Counted from the first letter of the stretch, positions 5,243 through 13,769 are shown. The stretch: DNA of 18,207 bases from Acidimicrobiia bacterium (GCA_009377735.1 WHTL01000031.1:1-18207); one strand, 5' to 3'. Made by a program: numbers and translations. The notes: generated from the sequence alone by a model not told the origin.

Positions 5243-6415
5243 ATGGCCCGACAAACGACATACCGATTTGACCAGATCACGGCCGATGAGCTGAGGAGTC
5301 GTGGGGGTCTCAAGTGGGGGGATATCGGAAGCGACCAATTGGCCGCCTGGGTGGCCGAAATGGACTTCGGTCTTTCCGAACCAGTCCAAGATGCCCTACG
5401 AGAATGTGCCGAGCGGCCGGTTACGGGCTACCCCTACGGGGCAGCCGAAAATGAAATGACCGGGGCAACCATCGACTTTCAATGGCGCGAGTTCTCCTGG
5501 AAGTTGGAGCCCTCTTCTATTCGTCCGGTCCCCGATGTGACCGAGGGGATTCGGCGGGCGATCATGGAGCTCACCCCACCTGGATCCCCCGTGGTGCTCC
5601 ACACACCGGTCTATCACCCGTTCTTCATCATGGTCGACCGGGCGATGAGAGACCAGATACACGTTCCCTCGCTTATCAGTGATCGGGGGCGATGGACACT
5701 CGATCTTGACGCCCTGGAGGAAGCCTTCTCAGGGGTGGCCACCTGCTTTGTGCTCTGCAACCCGTGGAATCCCATCGGACGGGTCTTCACCCAAGAGGAA
5801 CTGATGGCAGTGGCCGACCTCGCCCAACGACTCGACGTTCGGGTGATCGCCGACGAGATCCATGCCCCACTCGTCTACCCGGGCGGGGTTCATATCCCCT
5901 TTGCCTCTCTTGACCATCCCGCCGCGGAGCGGGCCGTGACGGTGACGGCGTCCTCGAAGATGTGGAACACGCCGGGGCTCAAATGCGCCCAGGTCATCCT
6001 CACCGATCCAGATGACCAGGAAGCTTGGGACACAGCATTTCCGAGTGAGGTGGTGGGGGTGGCCACACCAGGTTTGCTGGCCGCGACGGCCGCCTATGGT
6101 GACCGTTCCGGTTGGAGGGACGACGTGCTCGCCTATCTGGACCGGAACAGGGGCATCCTGGGCGAAATGGTGGTCGACCTGGTCGACGTTGCTCACACAC
6201 CACCAGAGGGGACCTACCTGGGTTGGCTCGACTTCCGCGCCCTCGGTCTGGACCGACCTGCAGAATTCCTGGAGAAGAATGGTGGTGTGGTGCTCCTTGA
6301 GGGGGAGATATTTGGTGCGCCGGGTCATGCCCGAATCAACTTCGCCACACCAGCACCCATCCTCGTCGAGATGATGGAGAGGATGGCCTCGGCACTAGTG
6401 GCACTCGATGGGTGA
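5243..6415 (+). CDS. PLP-dependent aminotransferase-fold enzyme, MalY/PatB (cystathionine beta-lyase-like) family
   Basis: 390 residues from ATG 5243 (GAAGAG 6 nt upstream). The longer frame from 5045 overlaps the two-CxxC gene out of frame and was rejected. Fold type I landmarks are present: AAWVAEMDFG near the N-terminus (the MalY/PatB substrate-side motif), TGYPYG, the cofactor-stacking CNPWNPIGRVF (N173, N176), VIADEIHAPLVYPG with the PLP-nitrogen Asp, IPFASL, and the Schiff-base lysine K239 in TASSKMWNTPGLKCAQ. The C-terminus ends with a small domain containing GAPGHARINFATP. Members cleave C-S bonds of cystathionine or cysteine (giving pyruvate, ammonia and a thiol) or act as aminotransferases; the true substrate is not readable. 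The stop overlaps the next gene by 8 nt, indicating translational coupling to the QueG-like gene. Confidence 0.88.
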   Translation: MARQTTYRFDQITADELRSRGGLKWGDIGSDQLAAWVAEMDFGLSEPVQDALRECAERPVTGYPYGAAENEMTGATIDFQWREFSWKLEPSSIRPVPDVTEGIRRAIMELTPPGSPVVLHTPVYHPFFIMVDRAMRDQIHVPSLISDRGRWTLDLDALEEAFSGVATCFVLCNPWNPIGRVFTQEELMAVADLAQRLDVRVIADEIHAPLVYPGGVHIPFASLDHPAAERAVTVTASSKMWNTPGLKCAQVILTDPDDQEAWDTAFPSEVVGVATPGLLAATAAYGDRSGWRDDVLAYLDRNRGILGEMVVDLVDVAHTPPEGTYLGWLDFRALGLDRPAEFLEKNGGVVLLEGEIFGAPGHARINFATPAPILVEMMERMASALVALDG

Positions 6416-7496
6416 TCGAATCACCACTGAGGACCTGAGAAAGGCCGGTGTGGCCGCCGGTCTTGTGACCGTGGGAGTAACCACGGCGGAACCTTTCGAG
6501 GAAGCCCGCCAGGAGATCTTCGAACGCGACCGCTCCGGTTTTCGGGGTGGGCTCGGATTCACCTACAAGGATCCAGCCCGTTCCACAGACATCCGATCGA
6601 GCTTCCCCTGGGCGCGCAATCTGGTGGTGGCGGGTAGGGCATATCTCCCCGATGGCGGTTCACCTGGCACCACCACCGAAACTTCGGGGCGGATCGCACG
6701 TTTTGCCGTCACGGACCCCTATGGACCCCTGCGACAGGCCCTAGGCGAGGTGGCGGCCCTATTGAAGAGCGAGGGTCACCGGACCGAGATTCTCATCGAT
6801 GACGACCGTCTTGTCGACCGAGCCGCCGCGGTGAGGGCGGGAGTTGGTTGGCAGGGGAAAAGCACCAATGTCCTCGCCCCCGGTGTGGGGCCGTGGATGG
6901 TGCTGGGATCGATCGTCACCGACGCCGATCTGGAGCCTACCTCTCCCATGGAGCGAGGCTGTGGGACCTGTACGGCTTGTATACCGGCCTGCCCCACCGC
7001 GGCCTTGACACCGGACGGGCGGATCGACGCCAGCCGATGCCTAGCCGCCCTCTCCCAGACGGCAGGCGTCTTCCCCGTCGAGTTCAGAGAGGTGATGGGA
7101 GATCGGGTTTACGGGTGCGATGACTGTCTCACCTCCTGCCCTCCTGGAGAGCGCCTGATGATCCGGAGCAGTGCCAACAGGGGGAGGGTCGCGCTGGAGG
7201 ATCTGCTCACCAGCGACGACGAAACCCTGCTCGGCCGTTTTTCCCATTTCTATCACCCGAAGAGGCGGCCGGACACGCTGCGAAGGAACGCTCTCATCGC
7301 AGCAGGCAATTCGGCCGATAAAGACCTGGTGCCGCTGGTGGCCGCCTATGCGGGCCATCCCATCCCGCTGCTCCGTCTCCATGCCATCTGGGCGCTCACC
7401 CGTCTCGGTGGGCCGGTGGCGGAGGCGGTGCTTTCCCACCGCCGACGCCGGGAGACAGACCCTCTCGTCATCGGCGACGGCTTTCTGGCGGCCTAA
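6408..7496 (+). CDS. queG: QueG-like epoxyqueuosine reductase family protein (double [4Fe-4S], cobalamin-dependent family)
   Basis: 362 residues; the start lies inside the end of the PatB-like gene (8-nt overlap). The N-terminal domain (about 1-180) is DUF1730/QueG-like, with DDDRLVDRAAAVRAGVGWQG carrying the Asp region (131-133) and the AGxGWxGK motif. Eight cysteines follow in a ferredoxin pattern: C185, C188, C191, C195 (CGTCTACIPACPT), C211, and C237, C240, C244 (YGCDDCLTSCP). They are enough for two [4Fe-4S] clusters. The C-terminal 100 residues are HEAT-like helices. Known QueG enzymes reduce epoxyqueuosine to queuosine in tRNA using cobalamin. One oddity: the usual YxRDYH-type segment appears as ARFAVTDPYGPLRQ, lacking the His. 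No other queuosine genes are in the window, so the exact substrate is inferred. Confidence 0.8.
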   Translation: MGDRITTEDLRKAGVAAGLVTVGVTTAEPFEEARQEIFERDRSGFRGGLGFTYKDPARSTDIRSSFPWARNLVVAGRAYLPDGGSPGTTTETSGRIARFAVTDPYGPLRQALGEVAALLKSEGHRTEILIDDDRLVDRAAAVRAGVGWQGKSTNVLAPGVGPWMVLGSIVTDADLEPTSPMERGCGTCTACIPACPTAALTPDGRIDASRCLAALSQTAGVFPVEFREVMGDRVYGCDDCLTSCPPGERLMIRSSANRGRVALEDLLTSDDETLLGRFSHFYHPKRRPDTLRRNALIAAGNSADKDLVPLVAAYAGHPIPLLRLHAIWALTRLGGPVAEAVLSHRRRRETDPLVIGDGFLAA

Positions 7497-7525
7497 CCTC
7501 TAATCGCTAGGTAGCGTCCAGGGGA

Positions 7526-8206
7526 ATGCAGGGATCTCCGGAGGTTGCGAGGGAGTTATTCGCTCCTATCGCCCCGAATTACGAACGATGGGCCCGAGTC
7601 CTCAGCCTCGGCCAGGACGCCCGGTGGCGTCACAGGATGATCGAGGCATCGCGCTTGGCCGAGGGCTCGCTGGTCCTCGACGTCGCCGCCGGCACCGGAT
7701 CCATCACTCGTCTCCTCGAGGCCCGGGGGTGTCGGGTGGTGCCGGTGGATCAGAGCCCGGAGATGGTATCGAAGCTGAGAAATGCCTCTCTTTCTCCCGT
7801 GATAGCAACCGCCGAGAGCCTGCCATTTCCCGATGAGTCCTTCGACGGGGTCACGTTCGGGTATCTGCTCCGTTATGTCGACGACCTTCCAGGGTGCCTC
7901 GGCGAGTTGACACGGGTCCTGCGATCGGGTGGATCGATGGGCATGGTCGAGTTCGGACTCCCCACCGGGTTGTGGCGACGAGCCTGGGATCTGTATGCCG
8001 GTGGGATCCTGCCACTGGCGGGCGTCGTCATCGGGGCGGGATGGGGTGAGGTCGGGCGGTTCCTCCATTCGAGCATCATCGAGTTCGGCGCGATGTGGGA
8101 GCCTGAGACTTTGGAAAATGTCTGGCGAGATTCCGGAATGACCGAGGTCGTCTCACAAGCGATGTCCCTCGGTGGGGGTCTGGTGATGTGGGGGAGGAAG
8201 ACATGA
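7526..8206 (+). CDS. Class I SAM-dependent methyltransferase, UbiE/MenG-like
   Basis: 226 residues from ATG 7526. The N-terminal LFAPIAPNYERWARVLSLGQ, followed by DARWRHRMI, resembles UbiE/MenG (demethylmenaquinone methyltransferase) openings. Motif I is LVLDVAAGTGSITRLL (residues 49-64), the acidic ribose-binding residue is D75 in VVPVDQSPEM, and motif II/III follow as ATAESLPFPDESFDGVTFGY and LRSGG. The C-terminus differs from canonical MenG: it is more hydrophobic around 155-175 (YAGGILPLAGVVIGAGWG). It may methylate a quinone or another prenylated ring. The stop overlaps the next start (ATGA), and the QueG-like gene ends 29 nt upstream, so it is likely part of one transcript. Whether it is the cell's MenG cannot be settled here. 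Confidence 0.8.
   Translation: MQGSPEVARELFAPIAPNYERWARVLSLGQDARWRHRMIEASRLAEGSLVLDVAAGTGSITRLLEARGCRVVPVDQSPEMVSKLRNASLSPVIATAESLPFPDESFDGVTFGYLLRYVDDLPGCLGELTRVLRSGGSMGMVEFGLPTGLWRRAWDLYAGGILPLAGVVIGAGWGEVGRFLHSSIIEFGAMWEPETLENVWRDSGMTEVVSQAMSLGGGLVMWGRKT
8193..8197 (+). promoter_or_regulatory. Shine-Dalgarno GGAGG fixing ATG 8203
   Basis: GGAGG ends 5 nt before ATG 8203. It supports this start, with ATGA overlap, over an upstream in-frame GTG at 8188 that would overlap the methyltransferase by 19 nt. Confidence 0.7.
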
Positions 8207-8895
8207 GCGAACGGCTCCCGGCCTTCTACGCCCATCGCGGATCCACCTGGTCGGATATCCGGACCATCCTCCATGTCCCCTACACCACGTGGCACCTCTC
8301 ACATGTGGCAATCGGGGCCGGTCTCGCACCCGACGTCGATTGGACCCGGTTGGCGGGGACACTGGCGGCGTTTGCTGTGGGTCTGGGGGTCGGCGCCCAC
8401 GCCCTGGACGAGGTCCACGATCGCCCTCTCGGCACCACCCTCGGGGAACGCACCCTGTGGGTCCTCGGAATTGGAGGACTGCTGGCGGCGCTGGCGATCG
8501 CCGTGACCGGAATGTACGTCATCTCACCCTGGGTGCTGGCATGGGCGGTCGCCGGTGTGTTGCTATGTGTCGCCTACGCACTTGAGTTGTCCCCAATCAT
8601 CCATAGCGACGTCGGTTTCGCCCTGGCATGGGGCGCCTTCCCCGCGGTTGTGGGCTATTGGGCGCAAACCGAGTCCCTGGGTTGGCCGATTCTCTTCGGT
8701 GCCGCAGCGGCGACGGTGCTCAGTGCCGTGCAGAGATCCCTCAGCAACGCGGCCAAGAAGATTCGTCGTAATGGGGAAGCAGCGGCGATGACACCCGAAG
8801 ACGAGGAGCGTCTTAGGACCTGGGAGGTCCCTCTCCGTCTACTCTCGGCGGCGGTCCCCCTGGTGGCGGCTGCCATCCTGGCGATGCATGTCTGA
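8203..8895 (+). CDS. Integral membrane protein, UbiA-like (putative prenyltransferase family)
   Basis: 230 residues. About seven hydrophobic segments are visible (roughly 27-42, 50-68, 84-103, 107-126, 137-153, 160-178, 212-228). Right after the second comes HALDEVHDRPLGTTLGER (residues 67-84), an Asp-rich loop placed where UbiA-superfamily enzymes carry their first NDxxD-type Mg/diphosphate motif. The canonical Asn is absent, and no second Asp-rich motif is evident; the corresponding loop reads QRSLSNAAKKIRR. It is also shorter than typical UbiA proteins (about 290). Coupling by ATGA overlap to a UbiE-like methyltransferase supports a role in quinone or isoprenoid chemistry. I recall similar 'LDExxxRPLGT' membrane proteins annotated hypothetical or prenyltransferase-like. 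The family call is moderate; the activity is not established. Confidence 0.6.
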   Translation: MSERLPAFYAHRGSTWSDIRTILHVPYTTWHLSHVAIGAGLAPDVDWTRLAGTLAAFAVGLGVGAHALDEVHDRPLGTTLGERTLWVLGIGGLLAALAIAVTGMYVISPWVLAWAVAGVLLCVAYALELSPIIHSDVGFALAWGAFPAVVGYWAQTESLGWPILFGAAAATVLSAVQRSLSNAAKKIRRNGEAAAMTPEDEERLRTWEVPLRLLSAAVPLVAAAILAMHV

Positions 8896-8922
8896 GTGTC
8901 CCACCAAGAGACGGAACAGAAT

Positions 8923-8929
8923 AAGGAGG
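8923..8929 (+). promoter_or_regulatory. Strong Shine-Dalgarno AAGGAGG before GTG 8934
   Basis: A full AAGGAGG lies 4 nt before a GTG start and decides it. This is the best ribosome-binding site in the window. Confidence 0.75.
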
Positions 8930-8933
8930 AGCA

Positions 8934-9701
8934 GTGACTGAGTATCTCGACGTGAATCGGGCGCATTGGAACGACAATGCCGGTGATTGGGTCGCCGCGG
9001 GTGAGGATCGTTGGAGTAGAGACGAGCCGGTCTGGGGTATATGGGACACACCAGACGACGAGGTGCGGCTACTGCCCGACGACATGACGGGGCTGGATGC
9101 CATCGAGCTCGGATGTGGCACCGGCTATGTCTCCGCCTGGATGGCGCGTCGGGGCGCCCGGGTAACCGGCATCGATCTCTCCGAAGTTCAGCTGGCGACG
9201 GCTAGCCGGCTATCGGAAATGCACCAGCTGCCCATCACCCTGATACATGGCAACGCCGAGGATGTGGACACCCCTGACGGATCCTTCGACTGCGCCGTCT
9301 CGGAGTATGGGGCGGTCCTGTGGTGTGATCCGCACTTGTGGGTTCCCGAGGCCTTCCGCCTCCTCCGGTCGGGTGGCACACTTGCCACCTACAACAGTCA
9401 CCCCCTGACCATCGTTTGCAGTCCGGTCGATGGATCCCTCCCGATCACCCGTAATCTCGAGCAACCCTATTTCGGGATGGGTCTCCAGGATTGGAGCGAC
9501 GCCATCGATGACCCCGGGGGGATGGAGTTCAACCTCCCGCTCGGGGAGTGGTTCCAGCTTTTTCGACGAGTCGGGTTCGAGGTGGTGGATCTGAGAGAGA
9601 TCCAAACCTCCACGACGGGTGATGAGATGAGGTTCTACGCCACCGCCGACTGGGCCAGAGATTACCCCAGCGAAGTCGTCTGGAAACTGCACAAGCCGTA
9701 G
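8934..9701 (+). CDS. Class I SAM-dependent methyltransferase
   Basis: 255 residues from GTG 8934. The opening YLDVNRAHWNDNAGDWVAAG is typical of a common actinobacterial methyltransferase group (Methyltransf_11/25). Motif I is AIELGCGTGYVSAWMA (56-71), the SAM-ribose acidic residue is D81 in VTGIDLSEVQ, motif II is DGSFDCAVSEYGAVLW and motif III is LLRSGGTLATYN. The C-terminal third, with WFQLFRRVGFEVVDLREIQ, is the usual small-molecule methyltransferase cap. Acceptor unknown. It follows the UbiA-like gene by 38 nt on the same strand and probably ends the operon; the next gene is convergent 16 nt away. Confidence 0.85.
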   Translation: MTEYLDVNRAHWNDNAGDWVAAGEDRWSRDEPVWGIWDTPDDEVRLLPDDMTGLDAIELGCGTGYVSAWMARRGARVTGIDLSEVQLATASRLSEMHQLPITLIHGNAEDVDTPDGSFDCAVSEYGAVLWCDPHLWVPEAFRLLRSGGTLATYNSHPLTIVCSPVDGSLPITRNLEQPYFGMGLQDWSDAIDDPGGMEFNLPLGEWFQLFRRVGFEVVDLREIQTSTTGDEMRFYATADWARDYPSEVVWKLHKP

Positions 9702-9715
9702 CACTTAGTGGTGCT
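9700..9715. terminator. Small hairpin between convergent genes, possible bidirectional terminator
   Basis: AGCAC (9700-9704), a 6-nt loop and GTGCT (9711-9715) fill the 16-bp gap between the convergent methyltransferase and phosphorylase genes. The stem is short and no T run follows, so terminator function is weakly supported. Confidence 0.3.
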
Positions 9716-9717
9716 TG

Positions 9718-11838
9718 CTACTGCTGGTGGTAGGCCTTCTCGTAATACTCGGCGACCATGCGGTGGGCGGAGAAGCGCACCAAGGAGGTGTCGATGGCCC
9801 TTCGCATCATCTCTATCCACCCCGTGGGGAGCCCCTCGTCGTCGCGGTCGAAGAACAGCGGGGCGACCTCCTCTTCCAGCACCCGGTAGAAGTCGTCGGC
9901 ATCGTGGGCATCGGCCGCATCCCAGTCGTCGTTGGGCTCCTCGGATCCGAAGACCCATCCGTTGTCGCCCGTATACCCCTCCACCCACCAGCCATCGAGG
10001 ACGGACAGGTTGGGGACGCCGTTGATTGCCGCCTTCATCCCAGAGGTTCCGCTGGCCTCCATGGGAGGCCGGGGACTGTTCACCCAGACATCGCAGCCCT
10101 GGACCATGTAGCGAGCGATCCGTGCGTCGTAGTCCTCGAGCACATGGATATGGCCAACCAGTTGGGGCAGACGGGACAGCTCCACCAGCCGACGGATCAG
10201 GGCCTGACCGTGGTCGTCGGCGGGATGGGCTTTGCCTGCGAACACCAATTGGACCGGTCGATCCGGGTTGGCGAGGAGCTCTGTGATCCTCTCAAGGTCA
10301 TTGAATAAGAGGGTTGCTCTCTTGTAGGTGGCGAAACGTCGAGCAAACCCGAGAGTGAGACGATCGGTGGGGAGTAGGTTCTCCAGGCTGCCCAACTCGT
10401 CGGGTGACTGACCGTGACGGGCGAACTGGCGACGAAGTCGGCCCCTGGCGAACGTGGTGAAGGCGTCTTTGCGGTTCTGGTGCCATTGCCATATCAGGTA
10501 GTCGTTGACCTCGGACAGTCGTTTTATGTCGTCTGGGTTTTCCAGGAGCTTGGTCGCCCATTCCATCCCGAAGTCGTTCCGGAGCATTCGGCTGCCTTCA
10601 CGACCCATCCAGGTAGGGGTATGGACGCCATTGGTCACCGAGATGGCTTCATGACCGATGAGGTGGGACCAATCGCGGGTGACGATCTCACCATGACGGG
10701 CGCTCACCCCGTTCACGTTGTTGGCGAAGCGTATGGCAAGGGCACCAAGATCGAACATCTCCTCCCCGTTTGAGGACGCCCACTCGTTGAGCTCTCCGAC
10801 CTCCACACCGATCCCTTCGGCGACGGGCCCCAGATACTTGGCGCTCAGGGCGCGATCGAACTTCTCGTTGCCAGCGGGCACCGGGGTATGAAGTGTGAAG
10901 AGGGTCCTCTCTTTCACCTGCTCCCGGGCCGTGTCGAGTGGAATCCCACTGCCGACAGCGTTTCGAAGTCTCTCCAGCATCGACATGGCGGCGTGGCCCT
11001 CGTTTACGTGCCAAACCGTTGGCGCAATACCGAGGGCGTCCAGGGCCTTTACCCCACCAACACCGAGAATGAGCTCCTGGGCAAAGCGCATCTCCCTTCC
11101 CCGCACATAGAGGGTGTGGGTGATGGGGCGGTCGGACGGACGGTTCTCGGGTACGTCGGTGTCGAGCAGAAGAAGCGGAATCCTGCCCACTTCCACCCGC
11201 CATACGGCAGCCTGCACCACACGACCAGGGACCTCGATCGACACTCTGAGTTGTCCACCGGTGGTGGCGGTCACCGGGCGGACAGGAAGGTCATCGAGAT
11301 CGAGGGTGGGATAGATGTGCTGTTGGTCGCCGTCGGCCTCGATCTCCTGGTGGAAATAACCACGGCGGTATAGGAGCCCGACACCTACCAGAGGCAGACC
11401 CAGATCTGACGCCGACTTGAGGTGGTCACCGGCGAGGATCCCCAACCCCCCCGAGTAGATGGGCAACGACGAGTCAATCCCGTACTCGGTGCAGAAGTAG
11501 GCGATGCAATCTCCGTCGCGACCGTGGGTGCCGTGCCAGGTATCGTCGGAATCCATGTAGTGCTCGAATGCGGTGACGGCGTCCCGATAGCGGTCGGTGA
11601 AACTCTCCGACTGGGTGAGGGTGTGCCACTGTTCGGGTCCGATCGCCCTGAGAAGCTCCACGGGGTTGTGGCTCTGCTCCCAGAGCCGGGGTGCTAACGA
11701 CGTCCACAACTGATGACCTGGAGAGTTCCAGGACCACCAGAGGTTATTGGCGATATCGACGACACGGTCGAAGTCCTGGGGGACGGGGAATGCGACAGAA
11801 TTGAAGACAGGAATTTTCTCAAGCATCACTGGGGGCAC
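9718..11838 (-). CDS. glgP: Alpha-glucan (glycogen/maltodextrin) phosphorylase, GT35
   Basis: 706 residues from GTG 11838; GTG 11829 or ATG 11826 are possible starts, as no clear Shine-Dalgarno decides. The sequence follows the short phosphorylase type (TIGR02094). An N-terminal NNLWWSWN is followed by AYFCTEYGIDSSLPIYSGGLGILAGDH (read as adjacent blocks), VWHVNEGHAA, LTLGFARRFATYKRA, and the PLP site EASGTSGMKAAINGVPNLS with Schiff-base Lys 602. It ends with LDGWWVEGYTGDNGWVFG. The enzyme releases glucose-1-phosphate from alpha-1,4-glucan ends in the cytoplasm using PLP phosphate as acid/base. It stands alone on the minus strand with no other glycogen gene in the window. It is shorter than the 800-860 residue actinobacterial GlgP, but all core motifs are intact. 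Confidence 0.92.
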   Translation of the reverse strand: MPPVMLEKIPVFNSVAFPVPQDFDRVVDIANNLWWSWNSPGHQLWTSLAPRLWEQSHNPVELLRAIGPEQWHTLTQSESFTDRYRDAVTAFEHYMDSDDTWHGTHGRDGDCIAYFCTEYGIDSSLPIYSGGLGILAGDHLKSASDLGLPLVGVGLLYRRGYFHQEIEADGDQQHIYPTLDLDDLPVRPVTATTGGQLRVSIEVPGRVVQAAVWRVEVGRIPLLLLDTDVPENRPSDRPITHTLYVRGREMRFAQELILGVGGVKALDALGIAPTVWHVNEGHAAMSMLERLRNAVGSGIPLDTAREQVKERTLFTLHTPVPAGNEKFDRALSAKYLGPVAEGIGVEVGELNEWASSNGEEMFDLGALAIRFANNVNGVSARHGEIVTRDWSHLIGHEAISVTNGVHTPTWMGREGSRMLRNDFGMEWATKLLENPDDIKRLSEVNDYLIWQWHQNRKDAFTTFARGRLRRQFARHGQSPDELGSLENLLPTDRLTLGFARRFATYKRATLLFNDLERITELLANPDRPVQLVFAGKAHPADDHGQALIRRLVELSRLPQLVGHIHVLEDYDARIARYMVQGCDVWVNSPRPPMEASGTSGMKAAINGVPNLSVLDGWWVEGYTGDNGWVFGSEEPNDDWDAADAHDADDFYRVLEEEVAPLFFDRDDEGLPTGWIEMMRRAIDTSLVRFSAHRMVAEYYEKAYHQQ

Positions 11839-11902
11839 TTAGATTCCGGGGCTGACTCCTGGGGCGATCGTTCACGTTAGCCGAGTGCTGACCTGACGCC
11901 CG

Positions 11903-11908
11903 TATCAT
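11903..11908 (+). promoter_or_regulatory. Putative -10 box (TATCAT) of ilvD, leaderless arrangement
   Basis: TATCAT ends 6 nt before ATG 11915, which would place the transcription start at or next to the start codon. There is no good Shine-Dalgarno and no TTGACA-like -35. The 76-bp gap to the divergent phosphorylase must hold both promoters. Confidence 0.4.
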
Positions 11909-11914
11909 GAAGAC

Positions 11915-13606
11915 ATGTCCCGGACCTCATCAAGCCAAACCGACCACAGAACCCGATCTCTCGATGTGACTGCCGGTCCTGCCAAGGCGGCGGCACGAGC
12001 GATGCTACGCGCGGTGGGTCTCGACGACGACGATTTCTCCCGCCCCCAGGTCGGGGTGGTCTCGGCGGGCAACGAGGTGACACCGTGCAACCTCACCGGC
12101 CCGGAGCTGGCGGAGGCCGCAAAGAAAGGTGTTGGTGCCTCCGGCGGCGTTGGCTTGACGTTCACCACCATCGCGGTGAGCGATGGAATCTCGATGGGCC
12201 ATGAGGGAATGCGCGCCTCGCTCGTTTCGAGAGAAACCATCGCCGACTCGGTGGAGCTCGTGATGCACGCCGAACGTTTCGACGCCATGGTCACGATCGC
12301 CGGATGCGACAAATCGCTCCCGGGTATGCTCATGGCCGCGGCAAGGCTAGATCTCCCCGCCGGGTTTCTCTATGGGGGTGCCAGCCTCCCCGGACGTTAT
12401 CGGGGACGTGACATCTCCATCGTCGATGTCTTTGAGGGGATCGGTGCTCATTCCGAGGGGAAGATCAGTGACGAGGCCCTATACGAGCTCGAATGCGCCG
12501 CCTGCCCCGGAGCCGGATCTTGTGCCGGGATGTTCACCGCTAACACCATGGCAGCGGTAGGGGAGGCGATTGGAATGTCGCTACCGGGATCCGCTTCCGT
12601 TCCTGCCGTCGATCCCCGACTCACGGAGTTCGCCATACGCACCGGCGAGGCAGTAATGGGACTGGTGGAGACGGGAACCTCGGCACGTGACATCCTCACG
12701 CGTCCGGCCTTCGAGAACGCCATCACCACCGTGATGGCACTGGGAGGCTCCACCAACGCCGTTCTCCACCTACTGGCGATCGCCCATGAGGCAGGGGTGT
12801 CTCTACATCTCGAGGACTTCGACGAAATCAGCCGTCGCACCCCCCACATCGGGGATCTGAAGCCCTTCGGGAGGTTCCACATGGTGGACCTCGACAAGAC
12901 CGGCGGGGTGCCGGTCGTCCTTCGTACCCTGCTCGACGAGGGCTTACTCGATGGCGACACCCTCACCATCACCGGCCGCACCCTTGGTGAGAATCTGGAG
13001 CAGATAACGACCAAACCGGACGGGGAGGTGATCCGGCCAGCCGCAGAGCCGTTGGCGCCCGAGGGTGGTATTGCGATTCTTCGTGGCAACCTCGCACCCG
13101 AGGGTGCCGTGGTGAAGGTTGCAGGCATCAAACTCGATGTCTTCGAGGGTCCTGCCCGGGTTTTCGATGGCGAGCAGGGTGCCCTGGAGGCACTCTTTTC
13201 CCATGAGATCAATCATGGTGATGTCGTCGTCATCCGAACGGAGGGTCCCCGAGGAGGGCCAGGGATGCGGGAGATGCTCCAGATCACGGCGGCGATCAAG
13301 GGCGCCGGGCTCGGTGAAGACGTCCTCCTCATCACCGATGGTCGGTTCTCGGGCGGGACCACCGGACTCTGTATCGGTCATGTTGCCCCCGAGTCGGAGG
13401 TGGGAGGCCCGATCGGTCTGGTGGCGGAGGGTGATACCGTCCGCGTCGATGTCGCCGCTCGTACCCTGGAGATGCTGGTGGACCCCGCCGAGTTGGAGCG
13501 GAGACGTAGCGAATGGGAGCCCCAAACCCCCCGCTACGACAGTGGCGTCCTCGCCAAGTACGCCAAGTTGGTGGGTTCGGCCGATCGAGGCGCAGTGACC
13601 AACTAG
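11915..13606 (+). CDS. ilvD: Dihydroxy-acid dehydratase
   Basis: 563 residues. It converts 2,3-dihydroxy-isovalerate and 2,3-dihydroxy-3-methylvalerate to the 2-keto acids in valine, leucine and isoleucine synthesis. Three cysteines fit the [2Fe-2S] ligand pattern of IlvD: C58 (VTPCNLTG), C131 (AGCDKSLPGM) and C203 (GAGSCAGMFTANTM). Both family signatures are present: GCDKSLPGMLMA, and LLITDGRFSGGTTGL with the catalytic Ser 479. Length is typical. ATG 11915 is supported by the standard MSRTSS..TRSLDVTAGPAKAAARAML opening. The TAG stop lies inside ACTAGTGG, which is repeated at the far side of a small inserted element before the downstream gene. No other ilv gene is nearby. Confidence 0.96.
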   Translation: MSRTSSSQTDHRTRSLDVTAGPAKAAARAMLRAVGLDDDDFSRPQVGVVSAGNEVTPCNLTGPELAEAAKKGVGASGGVGLTFTTIAVSDGISMGHEGMRASLVSRETIADSVELVMHAERFDAMVTIAGCDKSLPGMLMAAARLDLPAGFLYGGASLPGRYRGRDISIVDVFEGIGAHSEGKISDEALYELECAACPGAGSCAGMFTANTMAAVGEAIGMSLPGSASVPAVDPRLTEFAIRTGEAVMGLVETGTSARDILTRPAFENAITTVMALGGSTNAVLHLLAIAHEAGVSLHLEDFDEISRRTPHIGDLKPFGRFHMVDLDKTGGVPVVLRTLLDEGLLDGDTLTITGRTLGENLEQITTKPDGEVIRPAAEPLAPEGGIAILRGNLAPEGAVVKVAGIKLDVFEGPARVFDGEQGALEALFSHEINHGDVVVIRTEGPRGGPGMREMLQITAAIKGAGLGEDVLLITDGRFSGGTTGLCIGHVAPESEVGGPIGLVAEGDTVRVDVAARTLEMLVDPAELERRRSEWEPQTPRYDSGVLAKYAKLVGSADRGAVTN

Positions 13607-13766
13607 TGGACTGTCGCCGAATTACCTGCGCAGTCTCGCCGGGCCTAGACGCCGCTTGCTGCGTCCTCGTCCTAGCCGCACCGCTGCGGGTGCGCCGTCG
13701 TCCTGCGTCCTTGCCATCGACGCCGATGCCTCGGCGACACCGCGGCATCAATTCAGCGACAGACCA
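13607..13766. mobile_element. MITE-like element with 17-bp terminal inverted repeats and CTAG target duplication
   Basis: The left end TGGACTGTCGCCGAATT (13607-13623) and the reverse complement of 13750-13766 (TGGTCTGTCGCTGAATT) match at 15 of 17 positions. CTAG flanks both ends (13603-13606 and 13767-13770); because the flanks are the palindrome ACTAGT, a 6-bp duplication is equally compatible. The 160-bp interior has no coding potential of its own but contains smaller hairpins, for example CGCACC-GCTGCG-GGTGCG (13677-13694). No transposase is present, so it would be non-autonomous. A palindromic REP/BIME-type element is the alternative. Confidence 0.6.
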
Positions 13767-13769
13767 CTA

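Noticed and set aside
13656..13769. ATG 13656 as start of the metallophosphoesterase
   Set aside because: These codons only translate the inserted mini-element. The protein fold begins after 13770.
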